From: Oryza sativa Japonica Group
Lineage: Eukaryota; Streptophyta; Magnoliopsida; Poales; Poaceae
Length of the DNA stretch: 64,000 nt
Direction: 5' to 3'
Assembly: GCF_034140825.1 (NCBI RefSeq)
Contig: NC_089035.1
Span: 34,507,501 to 34,571,500, forward strand
Shown here: piece after piece, positions 21,701 to 34,264 of the stretch
How the letters are laid out: each line of letters starts with the position of its first letter
How positions within the stretch are numbered: position 1 is the first letter of the stretch
Made by a program: the position numbers and the translations under genes
The notes under the pieces: model-generated
What the model saw: only the letters and a program-made list of their open reading frames with translations
Database searches by the model: none
Told to the model about the DNA's origin: nothing

Positions 21701-23507
21701 GCATATCCTTTTTCTCTGATTATTATTTTAAATTAGTCCTGTTACCCATATTCTGTCAACGCTTTTACTAAAGAAGAAACAGAGCGCTGTATTTTACCTT
21801 TATTCTTTTTTGTTACTGCATTGTTTTCTCCATATCGTCTTTTGTAGTGGATATGTGTTTAGTTGTAGTTGTATATGGGGTTGACTTGTTCTCGTGATAC
21901 ACATCTGCACATACCAAATCATACTAGAATTTAAAAATAAAGGTAAGATCTGGTTAGAGCTTGGGATGGTAGGCCAAAAGTATTAGAGTTGTGAAGTTTG
22001 TCACTGTTTAATCCAACACATTTGTGAATCTTCCATTATGCATCCAATTCCCTTATTGACCATTCAGCACTTTCTATTACTCACACTAATCAACATATTT
22101 CAACATTTTTCTTACTTTTGTGGATGCATGCGGGCTAGGATGTTTTTGTGGGACTGTAATAATGACCTTGCATATCAGAAATGCACAACATTCACATGTC
22201 ATCTCTCCTGCATTTACCTTGTTTCAGTATATCAGTAGCAATAAATGTGCTTTCAAGTGCCAAATGGCATGCTTCTCTGACAAATTTCTTATTATTATGC
22301 AGGACTTGGAAAAATCGAAGCCTGTTATACTAACTGGTGATCTTAACTGTGCCCATCAAGAGATTGATATACATGATCCTGCTGTAAGTAATTATTAGTT
22401 TCGACCACCCACATATTTCAACCAATACTGTTCCATGCAAAAGCATAGCATTCTTATGGTTGACTGTTTAGTATATGTGATATGGCACATGTGTAGATTA
22501 CAATGTCATTCAACATTTCTCATTTTGCTGTTAAAATTTTTATTTTTCTGGATCAACATCAGAGGTAAAAGTAGCTATACTAACATCCGAGAACATAAAT
22601 GTCTAGTTTTGGGGTATCCAGTTGCTTCCCCAAACGTTCCTTTTATACTTGTTAGCTTATAGTTAATGCTCTTATCCAGGGAAATCGTAGAAGTGCAGGC
22701 TTTACAATTGAAGAAAGGGAATCATTCGAGACTAATTTTTTGTCCAAAGGTTTTGTTGATACATTTCGAAAACAGCATCCCAATGTTGTTGGATATAGTT
22801 ACTGGGGTTATAGGCATAATGCCCGGAAGACCAACAAAGGTATGTACTTACTCAATGTCAAGAGCTTTATCATACCATAAAAAATAACTGAAATATTTTT
22901 CATATGATTATTTATTTACCTAATATTTTTTTCCTGGGCTGGCGAAGGAGCCAGCCGAACTTCAATAATAATTTCCTAATAACACCATAAAGATCACAAG
23001 AGTTGGTAAATAACACCTGTGTTGATGTCTCATTGGCATGTGGGCCATGACCCCAAATTTTATCCTTGGATGTTATTTCCAATTTATACATGTTTGCAGT
23101 GTAATTGAACATACTATCCCTGGCATATTAGGCTGCCTAGTCCTCTGGCTTCCTAAATGGAGTTCATCATCGTTGTGTCGTCAGCTGGCCCATCGAGCAC
23201 CCTTCTTTCATTTCAGACGGAACTCAGAACTTCTTTTAATCCTTATTGATAGCATTTCCCTTAGGAAGAACCACCCGCATTATAGCATATGTCTGCACAC
23301 TGGATTATGCACACTAGTTTGTTTCCTTGTAACATAAGAGCATGCTAATTATTTGACCGTGTCGCATTTTGTCATTGTTTGGCAGGTTGGCGTCTGGATT
23401 ATTTTCTTGTGTCTGAATCCATTGCAGAAAGAGTCCATGATTCATACATTATTCCAGACATATCTGCCAGTGATCACAGCCCGCTAGGCCTCGTACTGAA
23501 GCTCTAG
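18748..23507 (+). CDS. ARP: AP endonuclease of ARP type with SAP domain
   Basis: Apurinic/apyrimidinic endonuclease of the ExoIII/APE1 family. It cuts the backbone at abasic sites in base excision repair, in nucleus and probably plastid. Twelve exons keep frame: 18748-18791, 19220-19376, 19467-19564, 19655-19719, 20435-20656, 20753-21006, 21162-21272, 21427-21564, 21649-21696, 22303-22383, 22680-22839, 23386-23507, giving 499 residues. A SAP DNA-binding motif (about 88-122, [20 protein letters not shown]) is followed by a basic linker and the nuclease domain: SWNVNG (243-248), LQETK (Glu276), TAYVPN, GDLNCAH (Asp392, Asn394), LDYFL and SDHSP (Asp489, His490), all catalytic positions of APE1 present. 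Intron 6 begins with GC, not GT. The first exon is the least certain; translation could instead start at an in-frame ATG in exon 2 ([10 protein letters not shown]). Confidence 0.92.
19749..20195. mobile_element. MITE-like element in intron 4 of the SAP-containing AP endonuclease
   Basis: 447 bp with ends gggtgcgtttgg and ccaaacgctccc and a TTA duplication (19746-19748, 20196-20198), as in PIF/Harbinger (Tourist) elements. Subterminal parts carry aggctag / ctagcct words in both orientations. No coding sequence. Confidence 0.85.
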
Positions 23508-24418
23508 GCAGGCTGCATGCCTGGAACCCAATACGGACTTCTGGGTTTAGTTAACAATGTTTTCCTGCTGTGAGTCTGTGGGAGGGTATGTGGTTTTGTA
23601 TCAGTAGGTTCTAATACTAGCCTAACGGATGTGGATGTGTTACACCAATCCGATGTTGGAAAAAAGGCTGGTTTCGATATGTAGCCGAATGAGTCTGGGT
23701 GATGTAGTGTTGTTACACTTCCTTAAGCTGCATTGACAGATCGTAATGCGGGGTCTGCACTTTTCACGTTTTCAGTGGAGTAGCTCAGTATTGGAATTCG
23801 ATGGTAATATCATGATTCGTAGTCATATTTGAGTGTTCTTATGTTCCTAATCATATTTGAGTCATCCTATGTGATGTGCTTGCCAAAGTTTTGTTCTTAC
23901 AGAAGTGGTACTGACGACAGAGTTTTTTTTCTTTTAAATTCATATAAATCATATTAGATTTTTTTTTTCGCTAAGGCTTCGTTGGGTGGCACTAACGCAG
24001 GTAATCGGAGAGTAAAAACATGGTCTGACTCAAAACATAAATGTAGCATAAACGAAGGGGGTTTATATAAGTTCTAAGATTAACATGGATTTATGGGGTT
24101 TAATAAGTTTTAAATCTAACACGGATTCTCAGTATTTAGAGTTAATTTTTTTTCTTTAGTGGCATATGATGTATCCGTCGAGAGGGAGGTTTTCATGATA
24201 ACTTCGATCAGTTTTATTTTAAAAGAATAAAAATCTGGGATTAAATCTCGAGTTCAACAAAACCTAGGGGTATAAATTGCGGGACATATTGGCACATTTA
24301 ACTTTTTGTCACTTTATGTGGCAATTAATTATTTACCACATGCTGTCTATGACATGTGGACCCTTATGTGTCTATGACACGTGGGTTTAGTGGCAAATCT
24401 TTTATCACCACTCGTAAA

Positions 24419-25700
24419 CAGTGGTGGACCCAGGATTTGAACCCAGGGTAAGCCTAGCAAAAAAAATCCTAATGCAATACAATACGATTCGACATAAAAT
24501 GTGGTAAACGATACGATATATAACTCTAAATGGTTCAATACAAGTAAAAAATAATAAATAAGTTTGAATCTTATACCTAAATAAAAATGTAAATTGTTCA
24601 AATATAACATAAGGTCTTTAAATAAATAGGATATTACAGTACTAGTCAAGACTCAAGAGCTTTTGCTTTACGCTTCTTCATGGTCATGAAAGAGTGAATT
24701 ATGTCTTCCTCACTTGCATTGGAGAAGATATCACGCTAAATAAAGGTGACCAAACAATTATTCAATAACTTATCACTCATATTATTTCTCACTTTAGTCT
24801 TTACTAAATTTATTGCAGAAAATACCCTTTCCACACTTACCGTCGCCACCGGTAAGATCAACACCAATTTAAGAAGCAAATACACCAAATCATAAAGATC
24901 ATGCCTCTTCGTATCAACAAGTTTAATTGAGAGCTCACCAATGTTGTTTAGGCATTTGAATCTATCATCCTCTCTCATATAATCAATATATGTATCAAGT
25001 TGGAGCTCAAGTTTCATCAAATCGGAGCCTTCAATGTCCTTAAGGATAAAAAGCTTGCAAGTCTAAGTCTTTTTTTTTTTTGCATCAAATGAGGCAAATG
25101 AATTAGACAGATTAAATGCCAACATACAAAGAAGCAACTCCATACTAACTTCATCAAACCGATTCTTAAGCTCTTGACGAATTCTATCGATAACACCAAT
25201 ATACACTTCTCTCCTATAGTGGTCATCAATTGTTTGTTTTGAGTAAAAACGGTGGGATCTTCCATGAGGCACATATTTAGCATCCATTGCGGGAATATCA
25301 GTGGAATATTTGGTGCAAAATGACGTAACCTTCCCTAAGAAACCTTCCCAACCATTAGACCTCATTTGTTGTATTTTTTTTCTTTGGCAAACCCACAAGT
25401 GACATCGCATTACCACTAGTACCGGTCTACAACTACTAGAACTCTATATTCTAGAAGGGAGAGAGGCCGAGAGGTAGTGAGGGACTAAAGAATTGCTCAC
25501 CGGAGTCCGAAGAGGAGAGCCGAAGAGGCCGAAAGGGAGTGGGCCACTAGGCGCCTGGGGCCGGCCGGAGGGGAGAATGCACGGGAGAGAACATAGAAGA
25601 GAGTTAGGTTTTTTTTTTTGCCAAGCTTTTTTTACAGGCGAAGAAAAATAAATAGGTCTTCTCTAGGGTCTATCTAGACTATTCTTTGAACCCGCCCCTG
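24419..25700 (-). mobile_element. Internally degraded hAT transposon with transposase remnant
   Basis: Ends cagtggtggaccc and gggttc-cgcccctg-type complement, flanked by ctcgtaaa (24411-24418) and ctcgtaag (25701-25708), a 7-of-8 match to the 8-bp hAT duplication. Minus-strand frames encode transposase pieces: a C-terminal hAT dimerisation motif at about 24740-24900 (LPVATVSVERVFSAINLVKT) and an upstream piece at about 25065-25416 (YSTDIPAMDAKYVPHGRSHR). The frames are separate and overlap out of phase near 25020-25280, around a poly-T run at 25071-25081, and the N-terminal DNA-binding part is absent. It is a dead or non-autonomous copy, about 1.3 kb against 3-4 kb for complete relatives. Confidence 0.85.
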
Positions 25701-25977
25701 CTCGTAAGAGTGGTAAATAATTAATTATTACATATTTGTATAAATCGGATGAGGAAGGCTTCCATCTGTTTCTTCTTGTGTGGCACGTAAGAGGCAGAAC
25801 TCCGCGAGAGATTTTCGCTTTCCTCCCGATCACCCCGACGCATTCTGCTTTCGTCTCCAGAGGTTCGTCTTCTTCTCCTTCCCCCAGCTTTGCGCCTTCG
25901 CGCAGCCGCGTAATCTCGTCTGCCCTCGCTGCTGGATGTCGGCGATCCGCGCCTCTTCTCACCGGCTGTATCCCCCT

Positions 25978-26012
25978 TTCTCCTCCTCCTCCTCCCTCTC
26001 TCTCTCTCTCTG
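25978..26012 (+). repeat. CTC/CT microsatellite in leader of second AP-endonuclease gene
   Basis: A run of tcc triplets passing into a ct dinucleotide tract, just downstream of a GC-rich promoter-like segment (25780-25970). Such tracts are common in rice 5' UTRs. The leader probably continues through a 5' UTR intron to an acceptor at about 26557-26558 (tgaatcag), before the start codon at 26593. Confidence 0.75.
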
Positions 26013-26592
26013 AGTTCGTGGTTTAGATTGTTTCTGGAATCTGGTTATATCTCTATTTTTTGGTATCTCTCGTTATGTTCTCCGTGACTGTTGGGAGTAG
26101 AGTCCTGAACGGAGAGAAGCCAATCTTTGATTCTTGAAGAGCGTGGGGTCTTAGGGGTTTTGGATTGGGGTTTAGGAAAGGATTCTGCTACGAGAGTTGA
26201 AACCCCCCAATATTAGGGCAAAATCTTCAGAGCGATTATTATAGCTTCCGTTACTAGCATATAATTTTGATGCGGCCTTCGTTCTTGTTTGAGAACCGAG
26301 CAGTAGAAGCACGCTTTTGGCGACAAAAGGCTATTCTAGTTGGAAGGACAGGTTCTTGATTAGTTTACTTTCGTTGCTCTTTTTGCCCAAATTATTGACA
26401 GGCATATGTTTTTTATTATCATTATGGAAGTAGTATAACACTATAACCATAAGTTTTTCAGTGTGCAGCTACCCTTTGTATGACTAATGAAAGATGGAAT
26501 TCCTATTGTTTCCTTAAGTACTGTTGTTGCAATCGTTGCTGAAGTATTCCTGAATCAGGCAGACAAGAACTGTGGCATTAACAAGGACAAAG

Positions 26593-28749
26593 ATGTCAAG
26601 CATGGCAGGCTTGGGAGCTTCTCAGCATGGATATCCTCCCCGAAGTCATGAGCCCTGGACTAAACTTGTACACAGAGAGAGATTACCCGAGTGGTTTGCA
26701 TACAATCCAAAGACCATGAGGCCTCCACCACTTAGCCATGATACCAAGTGCATGAAGATTTTATCCTGGAATATTAACGGGCTTCATGATGTTGTAACGA
26801 CAAAGGGGTTTTCTGCACGTGACTTGGCTCAGAGAGAGAATTTTGATGTGTTATGTCTTCAAGAGACACATTTGGAGGCAAGTCTTGGTGTTTCTGCCAT
26901 AAGACTCTTAATTTATACTGTACCTCTTTGGTGTTATGTCATGGGGCAGTGTTATTCCGAACAACTGTCACCTATTATGATGTGTTTATGGTCTTACATA
27001 ATGAATTTATGATTAATATACATCGTGTACTGTGTTTTCATTATGTTTTCAGGAAAAGGATGTTGAAAAGTTTAAGAATCTGATAGCAGACTATGACAGC
27101 TATTGGTCATGCAGCGTCTCGAGGCTTGGCTATTCAGGGACTGCAGTAATTTCACGGGTATGGTATTTATGTGGTTATGTTCAAGATAAGTTACTGTGCA
27201 TACTAATTCTAGATAGATAAAATATTTTGATGAAAATTAGATCATAGCATGACTTATGTTGTGCTTCCATTGCCTTTACAGGTTAAACCAATTTCTGTCC
27301 AATACGGGATTGGCATACGTGAACATGATCATGAGGGCAGGGTTATTACTCTGGAGTTTGATGGTTTTTACTTGGTAAATGCCTATGTTCCAAATTCTGG
27401 TCGTTTTCTACGTAGACTGGTAAGACTGCTTTTCCCATCTAGTATTACTGTTGCTTTATAGTATTTTATTTCAATTGCTTTGATCTAATTTTGTTTTCTT
27501 GCATTTTGATTTTCAGAATTACAGGGTCAATAACTGGGATCCGTGTTTCAGCAACTATGTAAAAGTGTGTTCACTTGCCTAACTTTTCAATCTAATTTAC
27601 TGTTTGACATTAATAGACCATGTGGAGTTGTGTCATGGTTCATATCCGCAACTCCACAATATCTTATTGAACAGATTTGATCCCTGAAATAGTACTATGT
27701 AATCTAAGCTGATTTATACCTTTTGATCTGCAGATACTGGAAAAGTCGAAACCAGTGATTGTTGCAGGAGACCTTAACTGTGCTCGTCAAAGCATTGACA
27801 TTCACAATCCTCCAGTGAGTAACTCTCTTTTCTTTTTGAACAATGTCTCCCTCCAATTTGTTCTGTACTATCATTACATCATTCGAGAGCAGAGTGCTTA
27901 GGTTGTTTCAGAATTTCATATATCAGTACACAGATCCTCATTCTGAACCCTTTTTCAGGCAAAAACCAAGTCTGCAGGTTTCACAATTGAAGAGAGAGAG
28001 TCATTTGAGACAAACTTTTCTAGCAAAGGCCTTGTGGATACTTTCAGAAAACAGCACCCTAATGCTGTCGGCTATACCTTCTGGGGTGAAAATCAGCGCA
28101 TAACCAACAAAGGTCAGTACATGCGTGGACTGCTTAATTTCATAAACTTGTGTAGGATTTGGTTAAATTTTGCATTCTAACTACTAAAAGAAGAAACAAT
28201 CCTGTCTTACAATCGTCATTGTATTTTGCTATTTCTGTGATCGTGTGCCAAAAGGGTGATACTTCCAGACTGGGAAATCTTAGCATGTGTTGTAGTAGTT
28301 TTTAGGTAATCCTTTAGATTATAAGATCTACTATATAATATTGAATGTATATGTTGGGGTTTACACTCATTTATACTGAAAAAATGCAGACATGTGATAC
28401 ATAGGACAAATTTTTAAACTGTATAATCAAAGGAATTTATGAAATAGGGAGTATAAGTCCATTTTTTTGGGTCATTGACATACGACCAATTATTTTTCTT
28501 ACAAATAAAATGTAACAAACCTAAGATTTCTTCTAGACCTTTTAGCCAATGGAACCATTTCTTTTTTTTCCTCCCCTTTGAAAATATAAGCTTCCCTGGT
28601 TCTGATGTTTTTTGCTTCATCTAACAGGTTGGCGATTAGATTACTTTCTTGCGTCGGAATCTATTACCGACAAGGTTCATGATTCATACATTCTTCCTGA
28701 TGTATCATTCAGCGACCACAGTCCAATTGGCCTGGTACTGAAGCTATAG
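26593..28749 (+). CDS. AP endonuclease-like protein without SAP domain (ARP paralogue)
   Basis: Tandem paralogue of the gene at 18748. Seven coding exons, 26593-26877, 27053-27157, 27282-27419, 27517-27564, 27734-27814, 27959-28112 and 28628-28749, give 310 residues. The exon boundaries match exons 6-12 of the larger gene one for one. It retains the ARP linker ([20 protein letters not shown]) and the nuclease domain: SWNING, LQETH (Glu91), NAYVPN, GDLNCAR (Asp205, Asn207), LDYFL, SDHSP (Asp300, His301). Core catalytic residues are kept, but Lys after LQET is His and the His of DLNxAH is Arg. The SAP and basic linker exons are absent. Intron 1 is a GC-AG intron at the same place as in the paralogue. 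The first ATG lies in a leader exon beginning near 26559. Likely role: base excision repair or a specialised nuclease; activity uncertain. Confidence 0.9.
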
Positions 28750-29707
28750 TATCGGCGAGACTCTAAAATTCGAGACCTTACTGAAGCCAACTGTACATAA
28801 TCACTTGACAAATGCTTATATAAATCTTTGGCCAGCCTGAAATGTTGCAAGATGTGGTAGAGTTAGTCTCCATATCCATTTGCCAGTCAATATTACGATT
28901 TGTTCTGTCAGTCTGTCAGGTGTTCGTCCTGAGACCTTCTGTATATAACGCGATGCATTTGTTTGCTGTCTCTGGGCCAAACTTTCATAGGCATTTTATC
29001 ATGAAATATGATTCCACTAGTGTGGATTCCGCTGTTTTGATACTAAACTGAACCTAAGTTCATTGCCCCGCAAAAAAACATGCACAGTAAGCTTATTCTG
29101 ATACACAATCTTGGCAGAGGTGTGCCGGCGCTCTTCACCTAGTGGTATGGGACATTCTTTTTTTTTTTCTAAAAGAGAATTATCTGTTTCTCATAAACTG
29201 TTCAATGCAAGTGTGGTATGCATGGTTGAACGACCGATTAGAGTGGGCCTCGCATGTTTGTTTTAGAATAATTTTTTTAAGGTTAACTTTCAGAAATTTT
29301 AACGCCAACCGAATGCACTTCTGGTTCAGAACATAAGTGCTTCATTTCAGAATTCATTCGAGGACCGTTTATAGCATGATGGAAACTTTGACACAACAAT
29401 ACAACATAGGAACAATATATACCCCTAACAATTCAAAACCGGCCAAAACCACCACACAAGAAATAGTTGAACAGACACCATCTTAATTAATTCCCACTTT
29501 GCAACAATGAAGCTGCAATACAGCCAGTAAACAAAAATGACTGAGCTCAAAAACATATACATAGATATAGATATGTACAACGGGCATGCAAATGGCTAGA
29601 CAAAATCGTCACTCTAGGTTTGTGGTGGTTCGTACTATCTACAAAAACTTCAAGAAAAAAGGAAACATAACCTACACGGGTCCTCATTTTCTGTCCAATG
29701 CACTTCC
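28750..29707. other. Convergent 3' flanks
   Basis: Holds the 3' UTR of the SAP-less AP endonuclease (to about 29060) and, from about 29500, the 3' UTR of the minus-strand gene at 29708. No further gene seen. Confidence 0.6.
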
Positions 29708-31823
29708 TCACATTGCTAGTGACTGGTTGCAACCAGGATTCTCATAGGAGTACTGCATGTTATTTCTAACTCGGCAGTGCCTCCAGCCATTATTAGCACC
29801 ATTACGCTCCTCAGAATGGTACTTTGGTTTCATGGCCTTTGAGCTAATGGGACCAACTCTATCTCTACCCCTGCTATTCCTTCTGCTCGACTCATTGTTT
29901 CGCCTTTTCCAGTGACCGTAAGACCAGCCCTGGCTGTCAGGTACATAACAGTTCTCTCTATGGTTGTCCCATGAATCTATAGCTGCAGAACCCCAGCCGG
30001 AATCACGCTTCCATGCATCCAGAGAGTCACCCTTCATGTCCCAGGTGCCAGGCATGGTTGGTGCCTCCCAGTTATTAGCTTGATCTTGTTGTTTAACATA
30101 CATGTCCCAATTTCCCGAGCTTTGCTGAACTGTTGCTTGAGGAGGCTGGCTGACATAATTATCCCAATTTACTGAACTTTGCATGCAATTTGCTTCAGTC
30201 GGCTGTTTCACGTGATTATTCCAGTTCGTAGGGTATTGCTGACCAGGTGTGTTGCTTGTTTCCCCATCACCCCACCCTGTGGCTGGAACTGGCTTGTTTG
30301 TAAATATAAAGGAGTCCCAGCCATCAGGAGCTGTATTATCCCTTTTGGGATAAGAACGCCGCGATTTCTCAAGGTCGGCCACCAATTCAGGATCAACATG
30401 TTCATCTTGGTTAACCATGTCAATATACATGTTTGGGTCAGGTAACGGGATATCACAAGGTTGGCCATGGTATACAGCACAGAAACGAGCTTTTGCATCG
30501 TTGAAAGTTTCTAATGCAGCTGAATCATCCCAGTCAACCACATTTTTGTACAATGACATCAATTTCTTGGTTTCACAGAGTTTACCCCATGGGATTGCAC
30601 AAGCATCAGTGCAAAATTTCTTTTCCCACAATGGAACTGAGAAATTTCCATTTCCTGAAAATCACATACACACCATTCTTACATAATAAGTATTAATATA
30701 TTATGACTTGTGAGCGGCAGAAAATAATATCCTTGTTCCTAGAGTGATAGCAGCACAGTACTACGATGTAAAAACACTGACAAGGAAACATAATGAGAAT
30801 ATGACCGGAAAGAGTGACAGGAGGAAACAATAAAATATTTTTTTTCTTAAATCCTAGCAAAATAATGTGAGCCGATTCATGGTTAGGATAACCTGGGTTG
30901 CATATTTAGAACTAAATTGGGATTGTCTGCTAGCTGACCTGTGTCTTTAACATTAAATGCAGTTCTCTCATAAATGAGTGCAGAATATGGGGTGATCGCA
31001 CATCAAATTTCGTCACATTTTTTAAACTCTGACGCATCACGGGACAATGCACAAACCGTAGGGTTATGTTATAAAATAATCAATTGTTAGAAAAGATCCA
31101 GTATGCTAAAGAGTAAAAGTATGTAACCAATACCGCGTTTAAGTGAAATAAAAAATTGCCATCATAGCTATACATAAATCCATCAGAAATTCAGAATGAT
31201 GCATATTAAACAAATGCAACACAACACATGCAGTGAATTTTCTCAGTACATATGAGTTTTGCCGGACCGGGCAACGACTAGGCCGGCCAAATAGTACATA
31301 TGATTAACATTAAGTCCACAAAAAAAAATATCAGACTAGCAAAGCAAGCAATAATAAAAGCAATCCGTATCTCCTCCGTCATTTTCATAGCAGAGTTCAA
31401 TCCCCCGAGAGAATGTACTTACCCCATCGGGGTACTGCACACAAATCACCAAAAGGGCATGCATGCTACCTACATGATGTTACTACCGACCAAGTCAACT
31501 TTGCCCAAAATGTTACCGCGTCGCAACATTGCCAAGAACAAATGAAGTCATGGGAACGAGGGAAAGCTCCCCTCCCAAAGTCCCAATCCAGACATATTTC
31601 TTCCCTTCCCAGCTCATTTCTAAAATCCCCCATCATCAACCATGAACCACGAAGCCCGCACAAAACAACGCAAAAAAAAAGAAAATAAAAAATCGCTGAA
31701 ACAATATCAAACGAGCAAGATGAGTACAGGTTAGGAAGACGAACCGTGAGAGCGCGGTGGCCTCCAATACCTTCCCTGCTCGCCGCCCCCTCTGTCCCTG
31801 TAGCCGGACCGCCTCTCCCCCAT
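29708..31823 (-). CDS. Uncharacterised Trp/Asn-rich protein
   Basis: Two exons on the minus strand, 31823-31745 and 30654-29708, give 341 residues. Exon 1 encodes an Arg/Gly-rich start (MGERRSGYRDRGGGEQ, GRYWRPPRS). Exon 2 opens GNFSVPLWEKKFCTDACAIP, a conserved-looking block, then an acidic segment, then imperfect repeats built on NWxxYV with Gln/Ser linkers (NWNNHVKQP, NWDNYVSQP, NWDMYVKQQ, about residues 170-235). The tail is basic with an RRNNESSRRNSRGRDR patch. There is no signal peptide or membrane segment. The RGG-like start and basic tail suggest a nuclear or RNA-associated protein, but this is inference. The frame join (phase 1) and long open exon 2 make the gene model firm although the function is unknown. 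Confidence 0.85.
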
Positions 31824-32318
31824 GGAAGACGCCGCCGCGAGAGCCCGAACCACCACCTCACCAAGGCTCCCTCAACACCACGGATTACCCTCCACCGTCC
31901 ACGCCCCTTGGCCTCCGGCTCCGGGGCCAGCCGCTCCACGACGGAACGGAACCCCCGCGGCGCGGCAAAGAACCGCGCGAAGGGGAGGGGAGGGGAGGGA
32001 ACGAACGAGGCGATCCGATAAAAACGCGAACCCCGAACGGCCGCGCCCGATTGAAAGGCGGGGGGGTCAAGGAGAGCGAGGAGGTTAAGCGGAAGCGGCG
32101 GCGGAGGCGGAGGCGGTTTGGGGTGCCGTCGTTGGTTTCGCAGCCGGAGAGAGAGGAGACCCCGGGGAGGGGATTAAAGAGGAGAAAAAGAGAGGAGACC
32201 TCGTGGGACGGCCGGTTTTGAGGTGTCAGTCAGCGGGAGAGTCTCCGAGACGGAGTCTGTGCACGACCGCACGCAGGAATTTCACCATGTGCTTTTTCTA
32301 CCCGCTTTTATCGGAGTA

Positions 32319-32560
32319 CAGCACTCCCTCCGTCTCATAATATAAGAGATTTTAAGTTTTTATCTGTACTATTTGACCACTCATATTATTTAAAAAATTT
32401 TAAAATTATTATTTATTTTTTTACTTATTTTATTATCTAAAGTATTTTAAGTATAATTTTTCGTTTTTTATATTTGCACAAATTTTTTTAATAAGACAAG
32501 TGGTCAAATAGCGCAAACAAAAACTCAAAATCGCTTATATTATGTGACGGGGGAGTACTG
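32319..32560. mobile_element. Stowaway-type MITE
   Basis: Flanked by TA, with ends cagcactccctccgtctc and gacgggggagtactg. Long hairpin arms include gtcaaata / tatttgac words. Lies about 500 bp upstream of the Trp/Asn-rich gene. Confidence 0.85.
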
Positions 32561-32961
32561 TAGTAGTAATATCCTATCAGTTCGATCTGGCGTTTTAGAT
32601 TTTGTTTAAGGTTTTCCTTTGGATAACGATGGTTTTGATTGACTTCAATATTTAAGCATTGATTGATTGATTGATGGGGGAAGTATATTTCCTAATTAGT
32701 AATGTAATGAGAGGGGGGATTGTTTTTTAATCCCCTCGGCGAATATGCCTTAAAATTAATTTGCACAGCCATCATGCCCATTTGGTTAGAGACTTAGAGC
32801 TGGATCATATGGGGGATCATATTGCAGTTTTAAAAGTGAATCTATATTGTGAGATGAACTTTGTTTTTCTTCTTTTGGATTTGGAAATTAATAAATCGGG
32901 AAAACACTCGACTTGAGATTGCACGGAGGGTAGAACTTGGTACTCCCCCTTCCTATCCTAA

Positions 32962-33102
32962 AGCTGTGTTTAGTTTACACTGAAGTTTGAAAATTTGGTT
33001 AAAATTGGTACGATGCGATAGAAAAGTTGTGTGTGTATGAAATGTTTGATGTGATGGAAAGTTGGAATTTTGGAAAAAAAAACTTGGGAACTAAACAGGG
33101 CC
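32962..33102. mobile_element. Tourist-type MITE
   Basis: 141 bp with ends agctgtgtttag and ctaaacagggcc and perfect TAA duplications (32959-32961, 33103-33105). Same family as 15054. Confidence 0.88.
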
Positions 33103-33105
33103 TAA

Positions 33106-34264
33106 ATACGGAGTAATTTGTACGCGCATGATTCGAGTTTTAACTGATTGTTTGTATTTTTTTCAGACATTTTATTAACACTCAAAAATATATTATATTA
33201 TTGATGTATGTGGCATTATAAATATAACCAAACAACTTTAATTCATCATAATATAACATTTCAAACGTAATTTATAGTTAAAGTGAGATAACCATAATCA
33301 ACTATGCCAATTATTTGAGAATAGTAAAGTATTTATTAATTAATTTCATGTTTTAAACCATGAAAAGAACAAAATTGAGACTATAGGCCAAATCCAACCT
33401 TTTATTCAAACCATTGGAATTACTTGATCAATAAAACTAAATAAAAAATGCAGGCCTATTTATACTTTAACTTCAAAATTTTGGAATTATTAAATCAAAA
33501 TATATATTTAATTAAGAAGGTTGGCACATATTTGTTTTATTAAGTTTTAATTTAAAACATAGAATACAAATTGATCCATACGTGAATACACATAAAATCA
33601 AATCAATTATTAGAAAATATTAGTTTTTTTCTAAAATATATATGCATAAATTAATTTTAAAGTAGCACTTTATACAACCAAAATCCAAAACCGAATTCAA
33701 AAGCCTTGAAAAAGAAATCCATAAATTAATTGTCCTTAGCGACGGAGCCATCTCCCACCAGGTTGGACGGCTACCCGGGCTGCCGCTACAGTCTTCTCTA
33801 CATATAATCGTCGATCACCAAAAAGATATTGTTTTTTAGGGAACAAAAGATATTATTAGTCGCTCGAGTTTAACAATGACGTTTGGCTCTGCCGCCGATT
33901 ATACTTATGCATTTCATTATTAGGATTATAAACTTGAGTTTATCTCGAGGCCTCAATTTTTCTCCTGGTGTATGGGCAATTGGGCACTAGCTTCATTTTC
34001 CCAATGACGGTAGGATTGACACGACGAAAACCTATGTGACCAATTTCCTATTCTCGGTGGACTAGATGACCTGTTCCATTTGGCTTACGCTGGTCAGAGT
34101 CGGAAGGTACAAAATGTACAATTGATGAATTGATATGGGCGATCAAATAAAAACAAACAGGAGCCATGTGTGTCGTACTGCTATTCGAGTAGGGGTGTAC
34201 TTCCATGCACAGACACCCAAGTAGTTGAAAGGAGGACTAGTAGTACGGTGGGTTACTGTGGACA
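33106..34264. other. AT-rich intergenic stretch, no gene
   Basis: No coding potential on either strand. Runs of attaatta and tataaat words suggest old, diverged repeats. No defined element. Confidence 0.6.
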
